Below are positions 1-10,161 of a stretch of DNA of 64,000 nucleotides, piece by piece. The number at the start of each line of letters is the position of its first letter. Position 1 is the first letter of the stretch. The position numbers were made by a program, and so were the translations under genes. The notes under the pieces are model-generated. The model did not search any database and was not told where the DNA came from. It worked only from the letters and a program-made list of their open reading frames with translations. The DNA is from Arcobacter sp. CECT 8986 (GTDB lineage Bacteria; Campylobacterota; Campylobacteria; Campylobacterales; Arcobacteraceae), in NCBI RefSeq assembly GCF_004116725.1, contig NZ_PDKG01000003.1:1-64000 (forward strand), read 5' to 3'.

Positions 1-104
1 GTTTTTTATATATCTAGTATATTCAGTTTATAAAGATTACTCTCTTTACCAAACTTCTCTGTTAAAGAACTCTCACTTCTTCCTTTCGGCCTCAGCGAAT
101 TTGG
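1..104 (-). promoter_or_regulatory. Probable rRNA operon leader (16S gene lies beyond the left edge)
   Basis: Reading leftward from a consensus promoter, the transcript contains TTCTTTAACA (complement of 60-69), which resembles the boxA antitermination element of rRNA leaders, and then AT-rich sequence to the window edge. There is no reading frame. The consensus promoter, GC-rich discriminator and boxA together suggest the leader of a 16S-23S-5S operon starting just outside the window. The 16S gene itself is not visible, so this is inference. Confidence 0.6.
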
Positions 105-139
105 ACGGGAATTATAGTCTCTTTTTTTACCTTTGTCAA
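104..139 (-). promoter_or_regulatory. Consensus sigma70 promoter, probably rrn
   Basis: On the minus strand there is a perfect TTGACA (complement of 134-139), a 17-base spacer and a perfect TATAAT (complement of 111-116). TCCCGTCC follows directly, a GC-rich discriminator of the kind found at stringently controlled rRNA promoters. It is the best-matching promoter I found in the window and points to the left, away from mtnN. Bases 140 to about 390 upstream of it are AT-rich with no gene visible. Confidence 0.75.
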
Positions 140-390
140 GAGCTTACGCTTAATTAAAGCTTAAATTTTTGAAATTGTACTTATTTCACCTTTTTCTCCT
201 AATTCTATCCCTCTTCTCTCCCCTTCTTTATCCTCTATTATTATTTTACATGGCTTTTTATTATTTTTATTTAATGTATTTATATTTTAAAGTAAGAATA
301 ATTTTTTTAATAATATGTAATAAATGAAAACTGAGATATTAAATAGACAATTTATAATTTGGTATAAAAAAGAAAAAATGTAGATTGGGT

Positions 391-419
391 AAAATAAGTA
401 GTATAAAACTACTTATTTT
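391..419 (-). terminator. Hairpin at the end of mtnN
   Basis: AAAATAAGTAGT and ACTACTTATTTT form a perfect 12-bp inverted repeat around a 5-base loop, overlapping the mtnN stop codon. The AT-rich stem ends in TTATTTT on the minus strand. It is likely the intrinsic terminator of the fabD-mtnN unit, although a classical long U tract is absent. Confidence 0.5.
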
Positions 420-1107
420 GTAAAGCTTTTGCTATTTTAATTACATAATCAGCAGAAATTTTAGCACTTGATTTCAAAAATTCATCAAAATCAAAATCTG
501 CACTATGGTCTGCACTATCAGAAATAGCTCTTAATATAAAGCATGGAACATTTAAAGCATCACAAATAACTGCGACACTTGCACCTTCCATTTCTAAAGC
601 ATCTGCCTTAAATGTATCTAATATAAAATCTTTTCTTTCAACAGAATTAACAAATTGATCACCTGTTGCTATTGTTCCTTCTAATACTTTTATATCATTT
701 TCTAATGCAACTTTTTTTGCAACTTCTCTAATTTCTTTAGAAGTATCAACAAAAACTTTTCCACCAGGAACATATCCATATGGATGACCAAAAGCAACTA
801 TATCTAAATCATGTTGACATAATTTATCTGCAATTACTAAATCACCAATTTTTAATTCACTATTAACTGCACCTGCAACACCTGAAAATAAAAGTGTATC
901 ACAACCAAATTTTTCAATCATTGTACTTGCTGTTAAACTTGCAAAAACTTTTCCTATTTTAGAATAAGCAATAACTACTTCTAATCCATCTAAATTTACT
1001 TCGTAATATTTGTTATCAGCATACTCAGTTACTTTAATATCATCAAAGTACTCTAAAAGAGGCTCAATTTCCTCTTCCATTGCACCCATTATTGCTAATT
1101 TATTCAT
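409..1107 (-). CDS. mtnN: 5'-methylthioadenosine/S-adenosylhomocysteine nucleosidase
   Basis: Cytoplasmic enzyme that splits the glycosidic bond of methylthioadenosine and S-adenosylhomocysteine, feeding methyl recycling. In Campylobacterota the family also works in the futalosine menaquinone route by cleaving aminodeoxyfutalosine. The 232 residues are full length for the family. The N-terminal MGAMEEEIEPL carries the conserved Glu near residue 12, GATG-type nucleoside-binding sequence is seen as TIATGDQF, and LEMEGAS and RAISDSAD hold the catalytic Glu and Asp. It overlaps fabD by 8 bases and is last in the long leftward gene string, as pfs is in C. jejuni. Which substrate dominates cannot be read from sequence. 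Confidence 0.95.
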   Translation of the reverse strand: MNKLAIMGAMEEEIEPLLEYFDDIKVTEYADNKYYEVNLDGLEVVIAYSKIGKVFASLTASTMIEKFGCDTLLFSGVAGAVNSELKIGDLVIADKLCQHDLDIVAFGHPYGYVPGGKVFVDTSKEIREVAKKVALENDIKVLEGTIATGDQFVNSVERKDFILDTFKADALEMEGASVAVICDALNVPCFILRAISDSADHSADFDFDEFLKSSAKISADYVIKIAKALQNK

Positions 1108-2032
1108 TTAAAGCCTCTATTGTTTTATTTAATGTATCTATATCACTAACATTGTAAGTAGGTTTTTTTGTGATTTTTCTATTTAAACCTTTAAGAACTA
1201 TTCCATTACCAAATTCTATAAAAGCATCAACTTCTGATTCTTTTGAAGAAACTGAATGTTTATATTTTACAGGATTAATTAATTGCTCAGATAAAAGCTC
1301 TATAGCTTCTTCTTTTGTATTATAAGCTTTTGCAGTAACATTTGATATAACATCAGTTAAGAACTCATCTTTTAAATACTCTTCTAAATATGGTCTTAAA
1401 TTTTCAACTGCACTTTGTAATAATTCACAATGGCTTGCAACGGACATATCAAGAACAATTGCTCTTTTTGCTCCAGCTTCTTTGAATGTATCAACTAAAC
1501 TTTCTAAATCAGCTTTTAAACCAGCAAGAACAATTTGTCCATCCATATTATAGTTTGCTGCCCAAACTTTTAAGCCATTTTCTCTTTGTTCTTCACACAT
1601 TTTTTCAACAGTTGAATCATCTAATCCAACTAATGCCATCATACCAGCACCTGCTCCTGCACAAGCTTCATTCATAAAAATACCTCTTTTATGAACTAAT
1701 TCGATTGCATCTAAGTAATCTATTGCACCAGCACTAACTAACGCAGAAAATTCACCTAATGAATGACCTAATACAAATTCAGGTTTAATATCATACTTGT
1801 CATTGAATATTTTATTTGCAATTGAAGAAACTAATAATATTGCAGGTTGAGTATATTCTGTTTGCCCTATTTTATCATTTTCTTCAAATAGTAATTCTTC
1901 AAAATCAATTCCTAATCTTTCACTTGCTTTTGAAATCATCTCTTTTGCAATTTCACTATTTTCAAAAAAATCTTTTCCCATACCAATTTTTTGGCTTCCT
2001 TGTCCAGGGAAAATAAAAGCAACTTTTTTCAT
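1100..2032 (-). CDS. fabD: Malonyl-CoA:ACP transacylase
   Basis: Loads malonyl groups from CoA onto acyl carrier protein to supply chain-extension units for type II fatty acid synthesis in the cytoplasm. The 310-residue protein has the N-terminal FIFPGQGSQKIGMG oxyanion-loop motif, the nucleophile elbow GHSLGEFSAL with Ser at residue 91, and a downstream SVASHCELL segment containing the catalytic His. Length is normal. It lies after slyD and overlaps mtnN, so the two are probably co-transcribed. There is no other fatty acid gene next to it. Confidence 0.96.
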   Translation of the reverse strand: MKKVAFIFPGQGSQKIGMGKDFFENSEIAKEMISKASERLGIDFEELLFEENDKIGQTEYTQPAILLVSSIANKIFNDKYDIKPEFVLGHSLGEFSALVSAGAIDYLDAIELVHKRGIFMNEACAGAGAGMMALVGLDDSTVEKMCEEQRENGLKVWAANYNMDGQIVLAGLKADLESLVDTFKEAGAKRAIVLDMSVASHCELLQSAVENLRPYLEEYLKDEFLTDVISNVTAKAYNTKEEAIELLSEQLINPVKYKHSVSSKESEVDAFIEFGNGIVLKGLNRKITKKPTYNVSDIDTLNKTIEALNE

Positions 2033-2066
2033 TTTTTTACCTTAATATTAAATTTTAATCATAGTT

Positions 2067-2141
2067 AAAACTATTTCTAAAAAGTAAATTTTACTTCTTA
2101 AAAATAGTTTTGCCCAAAAGTGATATACACTCTTGGGCAAA
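2067..2141 (-). terminator. Two consecutive hairpins between slyD and fabD
   Basis: Two inverted repeats stand in tandem. The one nearer slyD has TTTGCCCAA/TTGGGCAAA arms at 2109-2141. The second has 22-base arms at 2067-2088 and 2090-2111 with only two mismatches. Read leftward they follow the slyD stop, so termination of the slyD transcript is the likely role. U tracts are weak on the minus strand (ACTATTTTT follows the first). Confidence 0.45.
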
Positions 2142-2167
2142 AAAAGAATTATTTAGTATAAACTAAA

Positions 2168-2746
2168 TTAGTGTCCGCAACCGCATCCACCACCGTGACT
2201 TTGTCCACCTTCAGATGAACAACAACCACCTTCACCGTGATCATGGTCATGGTGACCACCACCACAACAACCGCCACCCATAGCAGCCATTCCACCAACA
2301 ACACCTGTTTCAACTTCTTCAGCAGTTGCATCTCTTAAAGATAATACAGCTACAGAGAACATTAAACTTCTACCAGCCATTGGGTGATTATAATCAATTG
2401 TTACATCATTATCTGAAAAAGATTTTACAGTAACTTGTACAGTTTCACCATTTTCACCTGTACCATAAAGACTCATACCTTCTTGTAATTCAATACCAGC
2501 AAATTGTTCTTTTGGTAAAGTTTGCATAGCTTCTTCATTATACTCACCATATGCATCTTTTGGTTCAACTAATACGTCTGCTTCTTCATTTAAAGCCATT
2601 TCAACTAATTTTGTTTCTAAACCTGGAATTATTTGACCTTTTCCAGAAACGAACTCTAGTGGTGCTCCACCTACATTTGAATCTAAGTGCTCACCAGAAT
2701 TTGCATCCTTAAGTGTGTACTCTATTCCAATTACTTTATTTGACAT
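2168..2746 (-). CDS. slyD: FKBP-type peptidyl-prolyl isomerase with metal-binding tail
   Basis: Cytoplasmic proline cis-trans isomerase and chaperone. In other bacteria SlyD also delivers nickel to hydrogenase maturation. The 192-residue protein starts with the SlyD-type FKBP fold (KVIGIEYTLKDANSGEHLD), has the inserted-in-flap domain in the middle (YGEYNEEAMQTLP), and ends in a tail of about 45 residues rich in Gly, His and Cys, including CCGGGHHDHDHGEGGCC and GGGCGCGH. That tail is the nickel/zinc-binding region of the family. It sits between cpoB and fabD, as in C. jejuni. A nickel role here is inference; no nickel enzyme is in view. Confidence 0.95.
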   Translation of the reverse strand: MSNKVIGIEYTLKDANSGEHLDSNVGGAPLEFVSGKGQIIPGLETKLVEMALNEEADVLVEPKDAYGEYNEEAMQTLPKEQFAGIELQEGMSLYGTGENGETVQVTVKSFSDNDVTIDYNHPMAGRSLMFSVAVLSLRDATAEEVETGVVGGMAAMGGGCCGGGHHDHDHGEGGCCSSEGGQSHGGGCGCGH

Positions 2747-2769
2747 AATTTCTCCTATTTAAATTTAGT

Positions 2770-3744
2770 TTATAATTTTGATTTGTTTTTAGTTGCTATT
2801 TTTGCTTCTTCTGAAGATGGATAAACATCAATTAATGTACTATAAAATTTAGTAGCATTAGTATAATCTTTAATTTTTTCAAAAGATATAGCACTATGTA
2901 ATAAAAGCTTAGGCATCCAAGAGGCTTTATCATACAATACAGCTGATTGTTTAAAATATTTTATTGCTTTGTCATATTTATCTCTGTAATACCACATTTC
3001 ACCAAGATAATAATTACTTTCAGCAGGTTTATAATTTGCATCAACTAACTGTTCAAACATTGGAATTGCTTTTGTAAAATAATCTTTTTTAAACAATCGC
3101 TTTGCTTCATCCAACATCTTTTTTTTGTCTGCGAATGATAACTTTTTTGTTTTAGTAGATGATTTTGTTTTTGTATTAGTTTTTTGGCCTAAACTATTTT
3201 TAAAAGCATTAAATTCATCTACTGTTACAAACTGTTTCATATTTGATTTAAGTTCTGATACTGAAACATATTTTTTATTAATATCATTTACTTCTTTTAC
3301 TAATTTATCAATTGCTTTTTTTAATGTATCTATATTTTTTTTATTCTCTTTTTGAATATCTTCTTGCATTGTCAATAACTGACTAGTTACATTTTTTAAA
3401 TTTTCAATATCTGTAGTATTTTTCGTATTTATATTTTGAGTTTCTTCAAGTTTTTTAATAATATTATTTACATTTAATACTGTATCATTAAGTTTTTTTG
3501 AATCACCTTCATATATTGACTCTATACCATCAATTCTTTGACTAAGCGATTCTAGTGTTGTTTTAACACCTTTAAATTTAGTATCAATTTTACCTAAATC
3601 ATTTTTGTTTTTAAGAATATATTTTTCAGTACTATTTAAACCATAAGGTTTATCAGTATTTAAATTACCTGCGCCAAAAACAGAAACTTCATTAGCAAAT
3701 GCTAATGAAGATAATAAGATTATAGATGTGATTTTTATTTTCAT
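2770..3744 (-). CDS. cpoB: Tol-Pal periplasmic coordinator CpoB/YbgF
   Basis: Periplasmic protein that in E. coli links Tol-Pal outer-membrane constriction with peptidoglycan synthesis. The sequence starts with a signal peptide (MKIKITSIILLSSLAFA), continues into a long Lys/Asn/Thr-rich region with coiled-coil character (about residues 60-190), and ends in TPR repeats (about residues 205-320; NYYLGEMWYYRDKYDKAIKYF is the clearest). At 324 residues it is longer than E. coli CpoB because of the extended coiled coil. It is the last gene of the tolQRAB-pal-cpoB set, immediately behind pal. Confidence 0.9.
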   Translation of the reverse strand: MKIKITSIILLSSLAFANEVSVFGAGNLNTDKPYGLNSTEKYILKNKNDLGKIDTKFKGVKTTLESLSQRIDGIESIYEGDSKKLNDTVLNVNNIIKKLEETQNINTKNTTDIENLKNVTSQLLTMQEDIQKENKKNIDTLKKAIDKLVKEVNDINKKYVSVSELKSNMKQFVTVDEFNAFKNSLGQKTNTKTKSSTKTKKLSFADKKKMLDEAKRLFKKDYFTKAIPMFEQLVDANYKPAESNYYLGEMWYYRDKYDKAIKYFKQSAVLYDKASWMPKLLLHSAISFEKIKDYTNATKFYSTLIDVYPSSEEAKIATKNKSKL

Positions 3745-3774
3745 ATATATCTATTTATTTTAGTCTTTAATTTA

Positions 3775-4347
3775 TTATGGTAGAAGCTTGTGTTCAGCTC
3801 TTCTGTTTTGTTGCCAACAGTTTTTGTTTTTTTCTGTACAAACAGGATTACTTTCACCAAAACTTACTAATGAGATAGAATCTGCATTAATTCCTTCAGA
3901 TACTAATGCATCTTTTGTTGCTTTTGCTCTTTTAAGTCCTAATGCGTAGTTATATTCATCAGTTCCCCACTCATCACAATTACCTTCAATTTTGATTTTT
4001 GTTGTAGGTTTAATATCTGCAAGTTTTTGAGCATTTTCTTTAGTTTTTTCAATCATTTCTGAGTTTAATTTATATTTATCAAATCCAAAATAGATATTTT
4101 CAATAAATACTTTTTTACCATTAATCATATAATAATAACCATTGTCTGCTTTTTGAGCTAATGTATCATTTAAAGTATCTTCTTGTACATTACTGTTATC
4201 GATGCTATCTAAACTAGACTCAGAATTATTAACAGCACTTTGATTTTGCTCAGTTGCCGAACTTCCGTCCATTTCTACGTTTTTTTGACTACAACCAGTA
4301 AATAATACAGCTGCAACTAAAAAAGAGTAAATACCTATCTTTTTCAT
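3775..4347 (-). CDS. pal: Peptidoglycan-associated lipoprotein Pal
   Basis: Outer-membrane lipoprotein that grips peptidoglycan and works with TolB and TolQRA in envelope constriction. It has a lipoprotein signal peptide with lipobox LFTGC (Cys 19), a Ser/Asn-rich linker, and a C-terminal OmpA-like domain with NYALGLKRAKATKDAL and the RRAEHKL end. The 190-residue length is typical. A ribosome-binding AGGGA precedes the ATG. The gene follows tolB after a 108-base gap that contains a small GCAT/ATGC hairpin, so it may also have its own promoter. Confidence 0.96.
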   Translation of the reverse strand: MKKIGIYSFLVAAVLFTGCSQKNVEMDGSSATEQNQSAVNNSESSLDSIDNSNVQEDTLNDTLAQKADNGYYYMINGKKVFIENIYFGFDKYKLNSEMIEKTKENAQKLADIKPTTKIKIEGNCDEWGTDEYNYALGLKRAKATKDALVSEGINADSISLVSFGESNPVCTEKNKNCWQQNRRAEHKLLP

Positions 4348-4455
4348 AACAATTCCCTTATATAAATTTTAATTGATTTTACAAAAACTAAACTTAATTA
4401 CAAATTACAACTAATTGCATAAAAAATGCCTATACTTCTCTATTTATAGATATTT

Positions 4456-5724
4456 TTACCAATCAATTGATTGAATTTTACCACCACTTAAAGGAAAAGT
4501 AAAAGACTTATTATAGTTTAATCTAATTATTCCAACGTAACTTCTTCCATTTATGTTTTTAATATGTAAAATAGATTCTCCATCAGCAGAAAATTTTGGA
4601 AACTGATTTACACCAGTTGTTGTCAATCTTCTTAAAAAATCACTTTTTGTAGAAATTAAATATAAATTAAAAGTTCTTACTCCAAATTCGTTTGCTTCAT
4701 CTCTACTTGAATATACTACATAATTTTTGTATGTAGTTGCTGAAGAGTTATTTCTTCCGTGATATACAACTCTTTGTACACCTCTTTGTCCTATTGTTTT
4801 AGAAAAGATATTTGGATAATTTAATCTATCAGATACAAAGATAATTTTTTTATCATTTTCAACAAAATGTGCACCTACATCAATTCCTTTATATGTAGTT
4901 AATCTTTGTTTAGTTCTACTATTTATATCATATAAATAGATATCTGCTTGTCCATAAGGAGATGCTGTTATTAACATTTTAGAACCATCAACACTAACAT
5001 CTGAAGCAATTATAATTCCTTCACTTTTCATTACAATTTGTTTTTTACCTGTATAAAGGTTTGCTTTTATTAGCGTTGGTACATTATTTCTATATGTTGT
5101 ATAGTAATAACTTTTTTGTTCATTACTTGCCCATTTTGGGAAAATATTTAAACCACCACTTACAATTCTTTTTTGAAAAGTTAAAGTATAATCACCTATA
5201 TAAATATCAGCTTTTTTTGAATCTTTGTACACAGAGAATATAACAAATTTATCCATCCAATCAATTGATGGTGCTTTTAAATACTTATTAACTGCAATTG
5301 ATATTCTATGAGATAAAAAAGGATATCTTTTTTCATATTTACTTGAAAAAGTTTTATTTTGAACTAAAACTTTACTATTTATATCATAAAGTTTAGTATT
5401 AACAGCAATTCCACCAAAACCAGTAATTCTTGCATCAATATTTAAATATAAATCAACATTGTTTTTTTGCAGAATATATAAATCAGGTTTTGAATCAAAA
5501 TTAGTAGATACATATGTTGGTTCAACATTAAAGTGACCACTTACTTTTAAATCACTTTCAATTACTTTTTTAACTTTTTTTAAAAATGTAGTATCTTTAC
5601 TATCTTTTGCAATTGCAACAACAATTTTTGGTAAGTTTTGTGATTTTTTTACAATTTCAAGTTTTGCATCAACAGCAAATGCTAAATTGAAAAAACATAA
5701 TATTAAAACTATTAATTTTTTCAT
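4456..5724 (-). CDS. tolB: Tol-Pal translocation protein TolB
   Basis: Periplasmic beta-propeller that contacts Pal and TolA. The 422-residue protein has a signal peptide (about MKKLIVLILCFFNLAFA), an N-terminal alpha/beta domain (to about residue 160) and repeated propeller blades, seen as recurring segments such as GQADIYLYDINS and TTGVNQFPKFSADGESIL. Length and layout match TolB. It sits 3 bases after tolA and in front of pal. Confidence 0.94.
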   Translation of the reverse strand: MKKLIVLILCFFNLAFAVDAKLEIVKKSQNLPKIVVAIAKDSKDTTFLKKVKKVIESDLKVSGHFNVEPTYVSTNFDSKPDLYILQKNNVDLYLNIDARITGFGGIAVNTKLYDINSKVLVQNKTFSSKYEKRYPFLSHRISIAVNKYLKAPSIDWMDKFVIFSVYKDSKKADIYIGDYTLTFQKRIVSGGLNIFPKWASNEQKSYYYTTYRNNVPTLIKANLYTGKKQIVMKSEGIIIASDVSVDGSKMLITASPYGQADIYLYDINSRTKQRLTTYKGIDVGAHFVENDKKIIFVSDRLNYPNIFSKTIGQRGVQRVVYHGRNNSSATTYKNYVVYSSRDEANEFGVRTFNLYLISTKSDFLRRLTTTGVNQFPKFSADGESILHIKNINGRSYVGIIRLNYNKSFTFPLSGGKIQSIDW

Positions 5725-5727
5725 ATA

Positions 5728-6486
5728 TTATCCTTTTGATTTGAAAGTAACTTCTATAGTTGTACTTGAACCTTTATTATGTGGAGGATAAGGTAAGTTT
5801 TTTTGTTCCTCTAAAAATTCTTTTAAAAGAGTATCAAATTTTTCATTAGTAGAATATTTTAAAAATTTATAATCAAAATTTCCACTATTTGATATCATAA
5901 TTAATACTTTAGCGAATAATCCATCATCAATCATAATTGGATTCCATCTTTGCGCAAGTATTTCATGAATTTTTGAAAAGTATGGGTCATTTGCATGTTT
6001 TGATGAAGTATCAATTGCTAATGCTCTTTTTTTCATTTTTACATCATCTAACATCTTAGATAAATTTAAATCACTACTTGTTCTTTTTTCTCTTTCAAAT
6101 TTTGATTTAAATCTACTTGAAACATTTGAAGATTTAATGTTATTTACTACTTCTTTGACAACTTTTTCTTCTTTTGTATCTACATTTGCAAAAAGTGATT
6201 TTATATTTGCTTTTTGTTCAGAACTTCTAGAAACTGATTTTTTTACAACTTCTTCTTCAACTTTTTTGTTCACACTCATTTTTGAAATATTATTTTGTTT
6301 TTCATCAGATAAAACTACTTCCAATTCTAAAACAGTAGTTTTTTTAGAAGAATCATATAGTTTTACATCATGCTCATCAATATATAATAAAAACAGAGCA
6401 AATACCAATATATAAATTAGAAAAGCTAAAAGTCCAGATAAATAGAAATTAGTATCATTTCGAGAAGTTGAAAAAAATTTTAACAT
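5728..6486 (-). CDS. tolA: TolA-like inner-membrane linker protein
   Basis: TolA spans the periplasm and transmits proton-motive-force energy from TolQR to TolB-Pal. Here 252 residues comprise a short cytoplasmic end, one membrane helix (FYLSGLLAFLIYILVFALFLLYI), a Lys/Ser/Glu-rich middle region and a C-terminal TonB/TolA-like domain (about residues 165-252). It is shorter and less repetitive than E. coli TolA, as usual in this phylum, so position between tolR and tolB carries much of the assignment. A TonB-type function is excluded mainly by context. Confidence 0.85.
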   Translation of the reverse strand: MLKFFSTSRNDTNFYLSGLLAFLIYILVFALFLLYIDEHDVKLYDSSKKTTVLELEVVLSDEKQNNISKMSVNKKVEEEVVKKSVSRSSEQKANIKSLFANVDTKEEKVVKEVVNNIKSSNVSSRFKSKFEREKRTSSDLNLSKMLDDVKMKKRALAIDTSSKHANDPYFSKIHEILAQRWNPIMIDDGLFAKVLIMISNSGNFDYKFLKYSTNEKFDTLLKEFLEEQKNLPYPPHNKGSSTTIEVTFKSKG

Positions 6487-6492
6487 TAATAA

Positions 6493-6882
6493 TTATCCAT
6501 CAGTTATTAAAGATACTTTAAAAAATCCTGCTTCTTTAACAGTTTTTAAAATATACATCACATCATTATAAATAAGTGTTTTATCTGCTCTAATATGAAT
6601 AGGAGTATTTCTATTTTTAGATCTTGCAAACAAAATAAAACTATCAGGAAAATCTTTTAAATCATATTTATTTTTATTTATACGTACTTGTCTATTTTTA
6701 TTTATAAATATTGTTATTTTTTTTACATCTTGTAGTTGTCTTGATTTACTACCACTAGGTAAATTAACTGGTTCTTCAAACTCCATAACAGGAGCAGTAA
6801 CCATAAGTATTGCTAGTAATACTAGCATAATATCAACTAGTGGAGTAACATTTAATTCAGGCTTTTGATTAAAATCATACAT
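6493..6882 (-). CDS. tolR: TolR, ExbD/TolR family
   Basis: Inner-membrane partner of TolQ in the proton-driven Tol motor. Chosen start is the ATG giving MYDFNQKPELNVTPLVD. It has AAAGG about 8 bases upstream and avoids the overlap with tolQ that an upstream TTG would create. The single membrane helix (DIMLVLLAILMVTAPVM) contains the conserved Asp that carries protons. The C-terminal periplasmic domain ends in VKEAGFFKVSLITDG, the ExbD/TolR ending. It begins 4 bases after the tolQ stop. Confidence 0.93.
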   Translation of the reverse strand: MYDFNQKPELNVTPLVDIMLVLLAILMVTAPVMEFEEPVNLPSGSKSRQLQDVKKITIFINKNRQVRINKNKYDLKDFPDSFILFARSKNRNTPIHIRADKTLIYNDVMYILKTVKEAGFFKVSLITDG

Positions 6883-6886
6883 ACAA

Positions 6887-7447
6887 TTAGCCTTTAGCAA
6901 CTAAAATTTCAGCTTGTGCCTTAATATATGTATTTAATTCATAAACTTTTCTAACTAATATTTGATGAAATGTATATGCAAATATTGCTACAAAAATTCC
7001 AGCTGCAGTTGCAACTAATGCTTCACTAATAGCAGGTGCGATAACAGAAAAACCAACTTTACCTTGATTTGAAAACTTAGCAAATGATTCTAAAATACCA
7101 ACAACAGTACCAAATAAACCAATAAATGGTGCAGTAGAAGAGATAATAGATAGCCAAGATATACCAAAACTTGCATCTTTAATAATTGAAATTTCACACG
7201 CGTGAAGAATATGTTTTGAAGAAGAGCCACTTGAACATTTATATAATGATGATAAAGGACTTATATCAGTACCTCTAGAAGTTAATGTCTCTAAAGATTT
7301 TTGTTCATTAAGAATTAATGAATTTAAAGCTAATAATCTATATATAAAAATCCAAAAAATTGTAACTAAATAAGCAGATAGTAGTACTAACACAAGAATT
7401 GTGATAGCACTACTATTACCAAGATAATCTAATATCAAATCAATCAT
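6887..7447 (-). CDS. tolQ: TolQ, MotA/TolQ/ExbB proton channel family
   Basis: Inner-membrane proton-channel subunit of the Tol motor. The start used is the ATG giving MIDLILDYLGNSSAI, which lies 10 bases beyond atpC; a longer frame would run back into atpC. There are three membrane helices: an N-terminal one (VLLSAYLVTIFWIFIYRLLA) and two later ones around SSTAPFIGLFGTVVGILESF and APAISEALVATAAGIFVAIF, which contain the family's Thr and Gly-rich signatures. First gene of the Tol set and directly behind the ATP synthase genes, as in C. jejuni. Confidence 0.93.
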   Translation of the reverse strand: MIDLILDYLGNSSAITILVLVLLSAYLVTIFWIFIYRLLALNSLILNEQKSLETLTSRGTDISPLSSLYKCSSGSSSKHILHACEISIIKDASFGISWLSIISSTAPFIGLFGTVVGILESFAKFSNQGKVGFSVIAPAISEALVATAAGIFVAIFAYTFHQILVRKVYELNTYIKAQAEILVAKG

Positions 7448-7457
7448 AAGATACTTT

Positions 7458-7835
7458 CTATGCGAAAGAGTTGATTTTTGCTTCAACTGAAGCAACAGAT
7501 ACGTTAGAATCTTTTACAGAATTAACTAAATCTTTTGCAGCTTCAATATTTTTAGCAATATTAGAATCTTCACCTTGAGTTAATGCAATAGCTCCATCAG
7601 CTAATACATCAACAGAACTTTCATTTACTTTAACATGTCCCCAGTTTATAGCAACAGCCTCAGTAGAATTTGCTTTTTCAATAACAATTACACCAACTGT
7701 TAAAGAAGAAACAAGTGATGAGTGTCCAGGTAGAACACCGAACTCTCCCTCTTTTCCAGGAAGAGTTACAGTTTTTACATCATCATTAAAGATTTCTCCA
7801 TTTGGTGTAACTATTGATAATCTAATTGTCTCCAT
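7458..7835 (-). CDS. atpC: ATP synthase F1 epsilon subunit
   Basis: Central-stalk subunit that regulates F1. The 125-residue protein has the N-terminal beta-sandwich signature (VTPNGEIFNDDVKTVTLPGKEG and FGVLPGHSSLVSSL, each partial), followed by an Ala/Asp-rich helical C-terminus. Slightly shorter than E. coli epsilon (139). It follows atpD by 9 bases and is the last ATP synthase gene before tolQ. Confidence 0.95.
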   Translation of the reverse strand: METIRLSIVTPNGEIFNDDVKTVTLPGKEGEFGVLPGHSSLVSSLTVGVIVIEKANSTEAVAINWGHVKVNESSVDVLADGAIALTQGEDSNIAKNIEAAKDLVNSVKDSNVSVASVEAKINSFA

Positions 7836-7844
7836 AGGCTAACC

Positions 7845-9263
<1,419 letters not shown>

Positions 9264-10151
9264 TTATTTTAATGATTCAACACCACTGATAATTTCTATC
9301 AGCTCTGTTGTAATTGCAGCTTGTCTAGCTTTATTATATTCAACTGTTAAACTATTAACTCTATCTTTTGCATTATTAGTTGCAGCTTCCATTGCTTGCA
9401 TTCTTGCAGAATGTTCAGCAGCTAAAGAGTCAATTAACGCATAATACATATTGAAATCAATATATTTTGCAGTTAATTCGTTTAACACTTCTTCATCGTC
9501 ATCTGGTTCTATAGAAAGCATTGAACTATCATTCTCTTCAGTTTTAGCATTTTCTAAACTGATTGGTAAAAGTTCATTAACTCTTAATTCTTGAGTTAGC
9601 ATATTTAAGAACCCGTTATAAACTAAAATTACTTTTTCAGTAATTCCATTATTAAAATCTTCTACAACTTCGCCAATAAATTCAGCAGCTCTATCGTAAT
9701 CAGGTGCTGAAGATAAATCTCCAACTTTTTGTGAAAGCTCAACGCCTTGGAAACTAAAGAAATCAATTCCTTTTCTTCCTGCAGCTCTTAATCTAACATT
9801 TGCACCTTTTGCTTCATATTCTGCTTTTAATTTATTAACAGTTTTAATTGTTGCCATATTAAAACCACCGCAAAGACCTTTGTCAGCAGTAACTAAAACA
9901 ATATCAACTGTTTTAGGGTTGTCATTTGGAATAAATGCTTTATCAACATTACCATCTTCATGAACTTTGCTAACTCGATTTGCGATATCAGAAAGAACTT
10001 CATTTATCTTCTTTGCATAACTTCTAGCTTGCTCAGACAGTTGTCTAGTTCTAGTAAGTTTTGCAGAAGATACAAGCTTCATAGCTTTAGTAGTCTTCTG
10101 AGTATTCTTAACACTGTTAATTTTAAGTTTAATCTCTTTTAAGTTAGCCAT
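9264..10151 (-). CDS. atpG: ATP synthase F1 gamma subunit
   Basis: Rotor shaft of F1. The 295-residue protein has the conserved N-terminal helix (KINSVKNTQKTTKAMKLVSS), the internal GLCGGFN motif and the C-terminal NNAKDRVNSLTVEYNKARQA, which is the gamma-subunit signature region. Full length, between atpA and atpD. Confidence 0.97.
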   Translation of the reverse strand: MANLKEIKLKINSVKNTQKTTKAMKLVSSAKLTRTRQLSEQARSYAKKINEVLSDIANRVSKVHEDGNVDKAFIPNDNPKTVDIVLVTADKGLCGGFNMATIKTVNKLKAEYEAKGANVRLRAAGRKGIDFFSFQGVELSQKVGDLSSAPDYDRAAEFIGEVVEDFNNGITEKVILVYNGFLNMLTQELRVNELLPISLENAKTEENDSSMLSIEPDDDEEVLNELTAKYIDFNMYYALIDSLAAEHSARMQAMEAATNNAKDRVNSLTVEYNKARQAAITTELIEIISGVESLK

Positions 10152-10161
10152 ATGCTAATCC

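Noticed and set aside
2149-2331. 60-residue Val-rich frame on the minus strand over the slyD tail
   Set aside because: A shifted frame of the Gly/His/Cys repeats of SlyD; the SlyD frame is clearly the coding one.
6493-6900. TTG start of tolR 18 bases upstream
   Set aside because: It lies inside tolQ and has a poorer ribosome site than the ATG at 6882, which has AAAGG at good distance.
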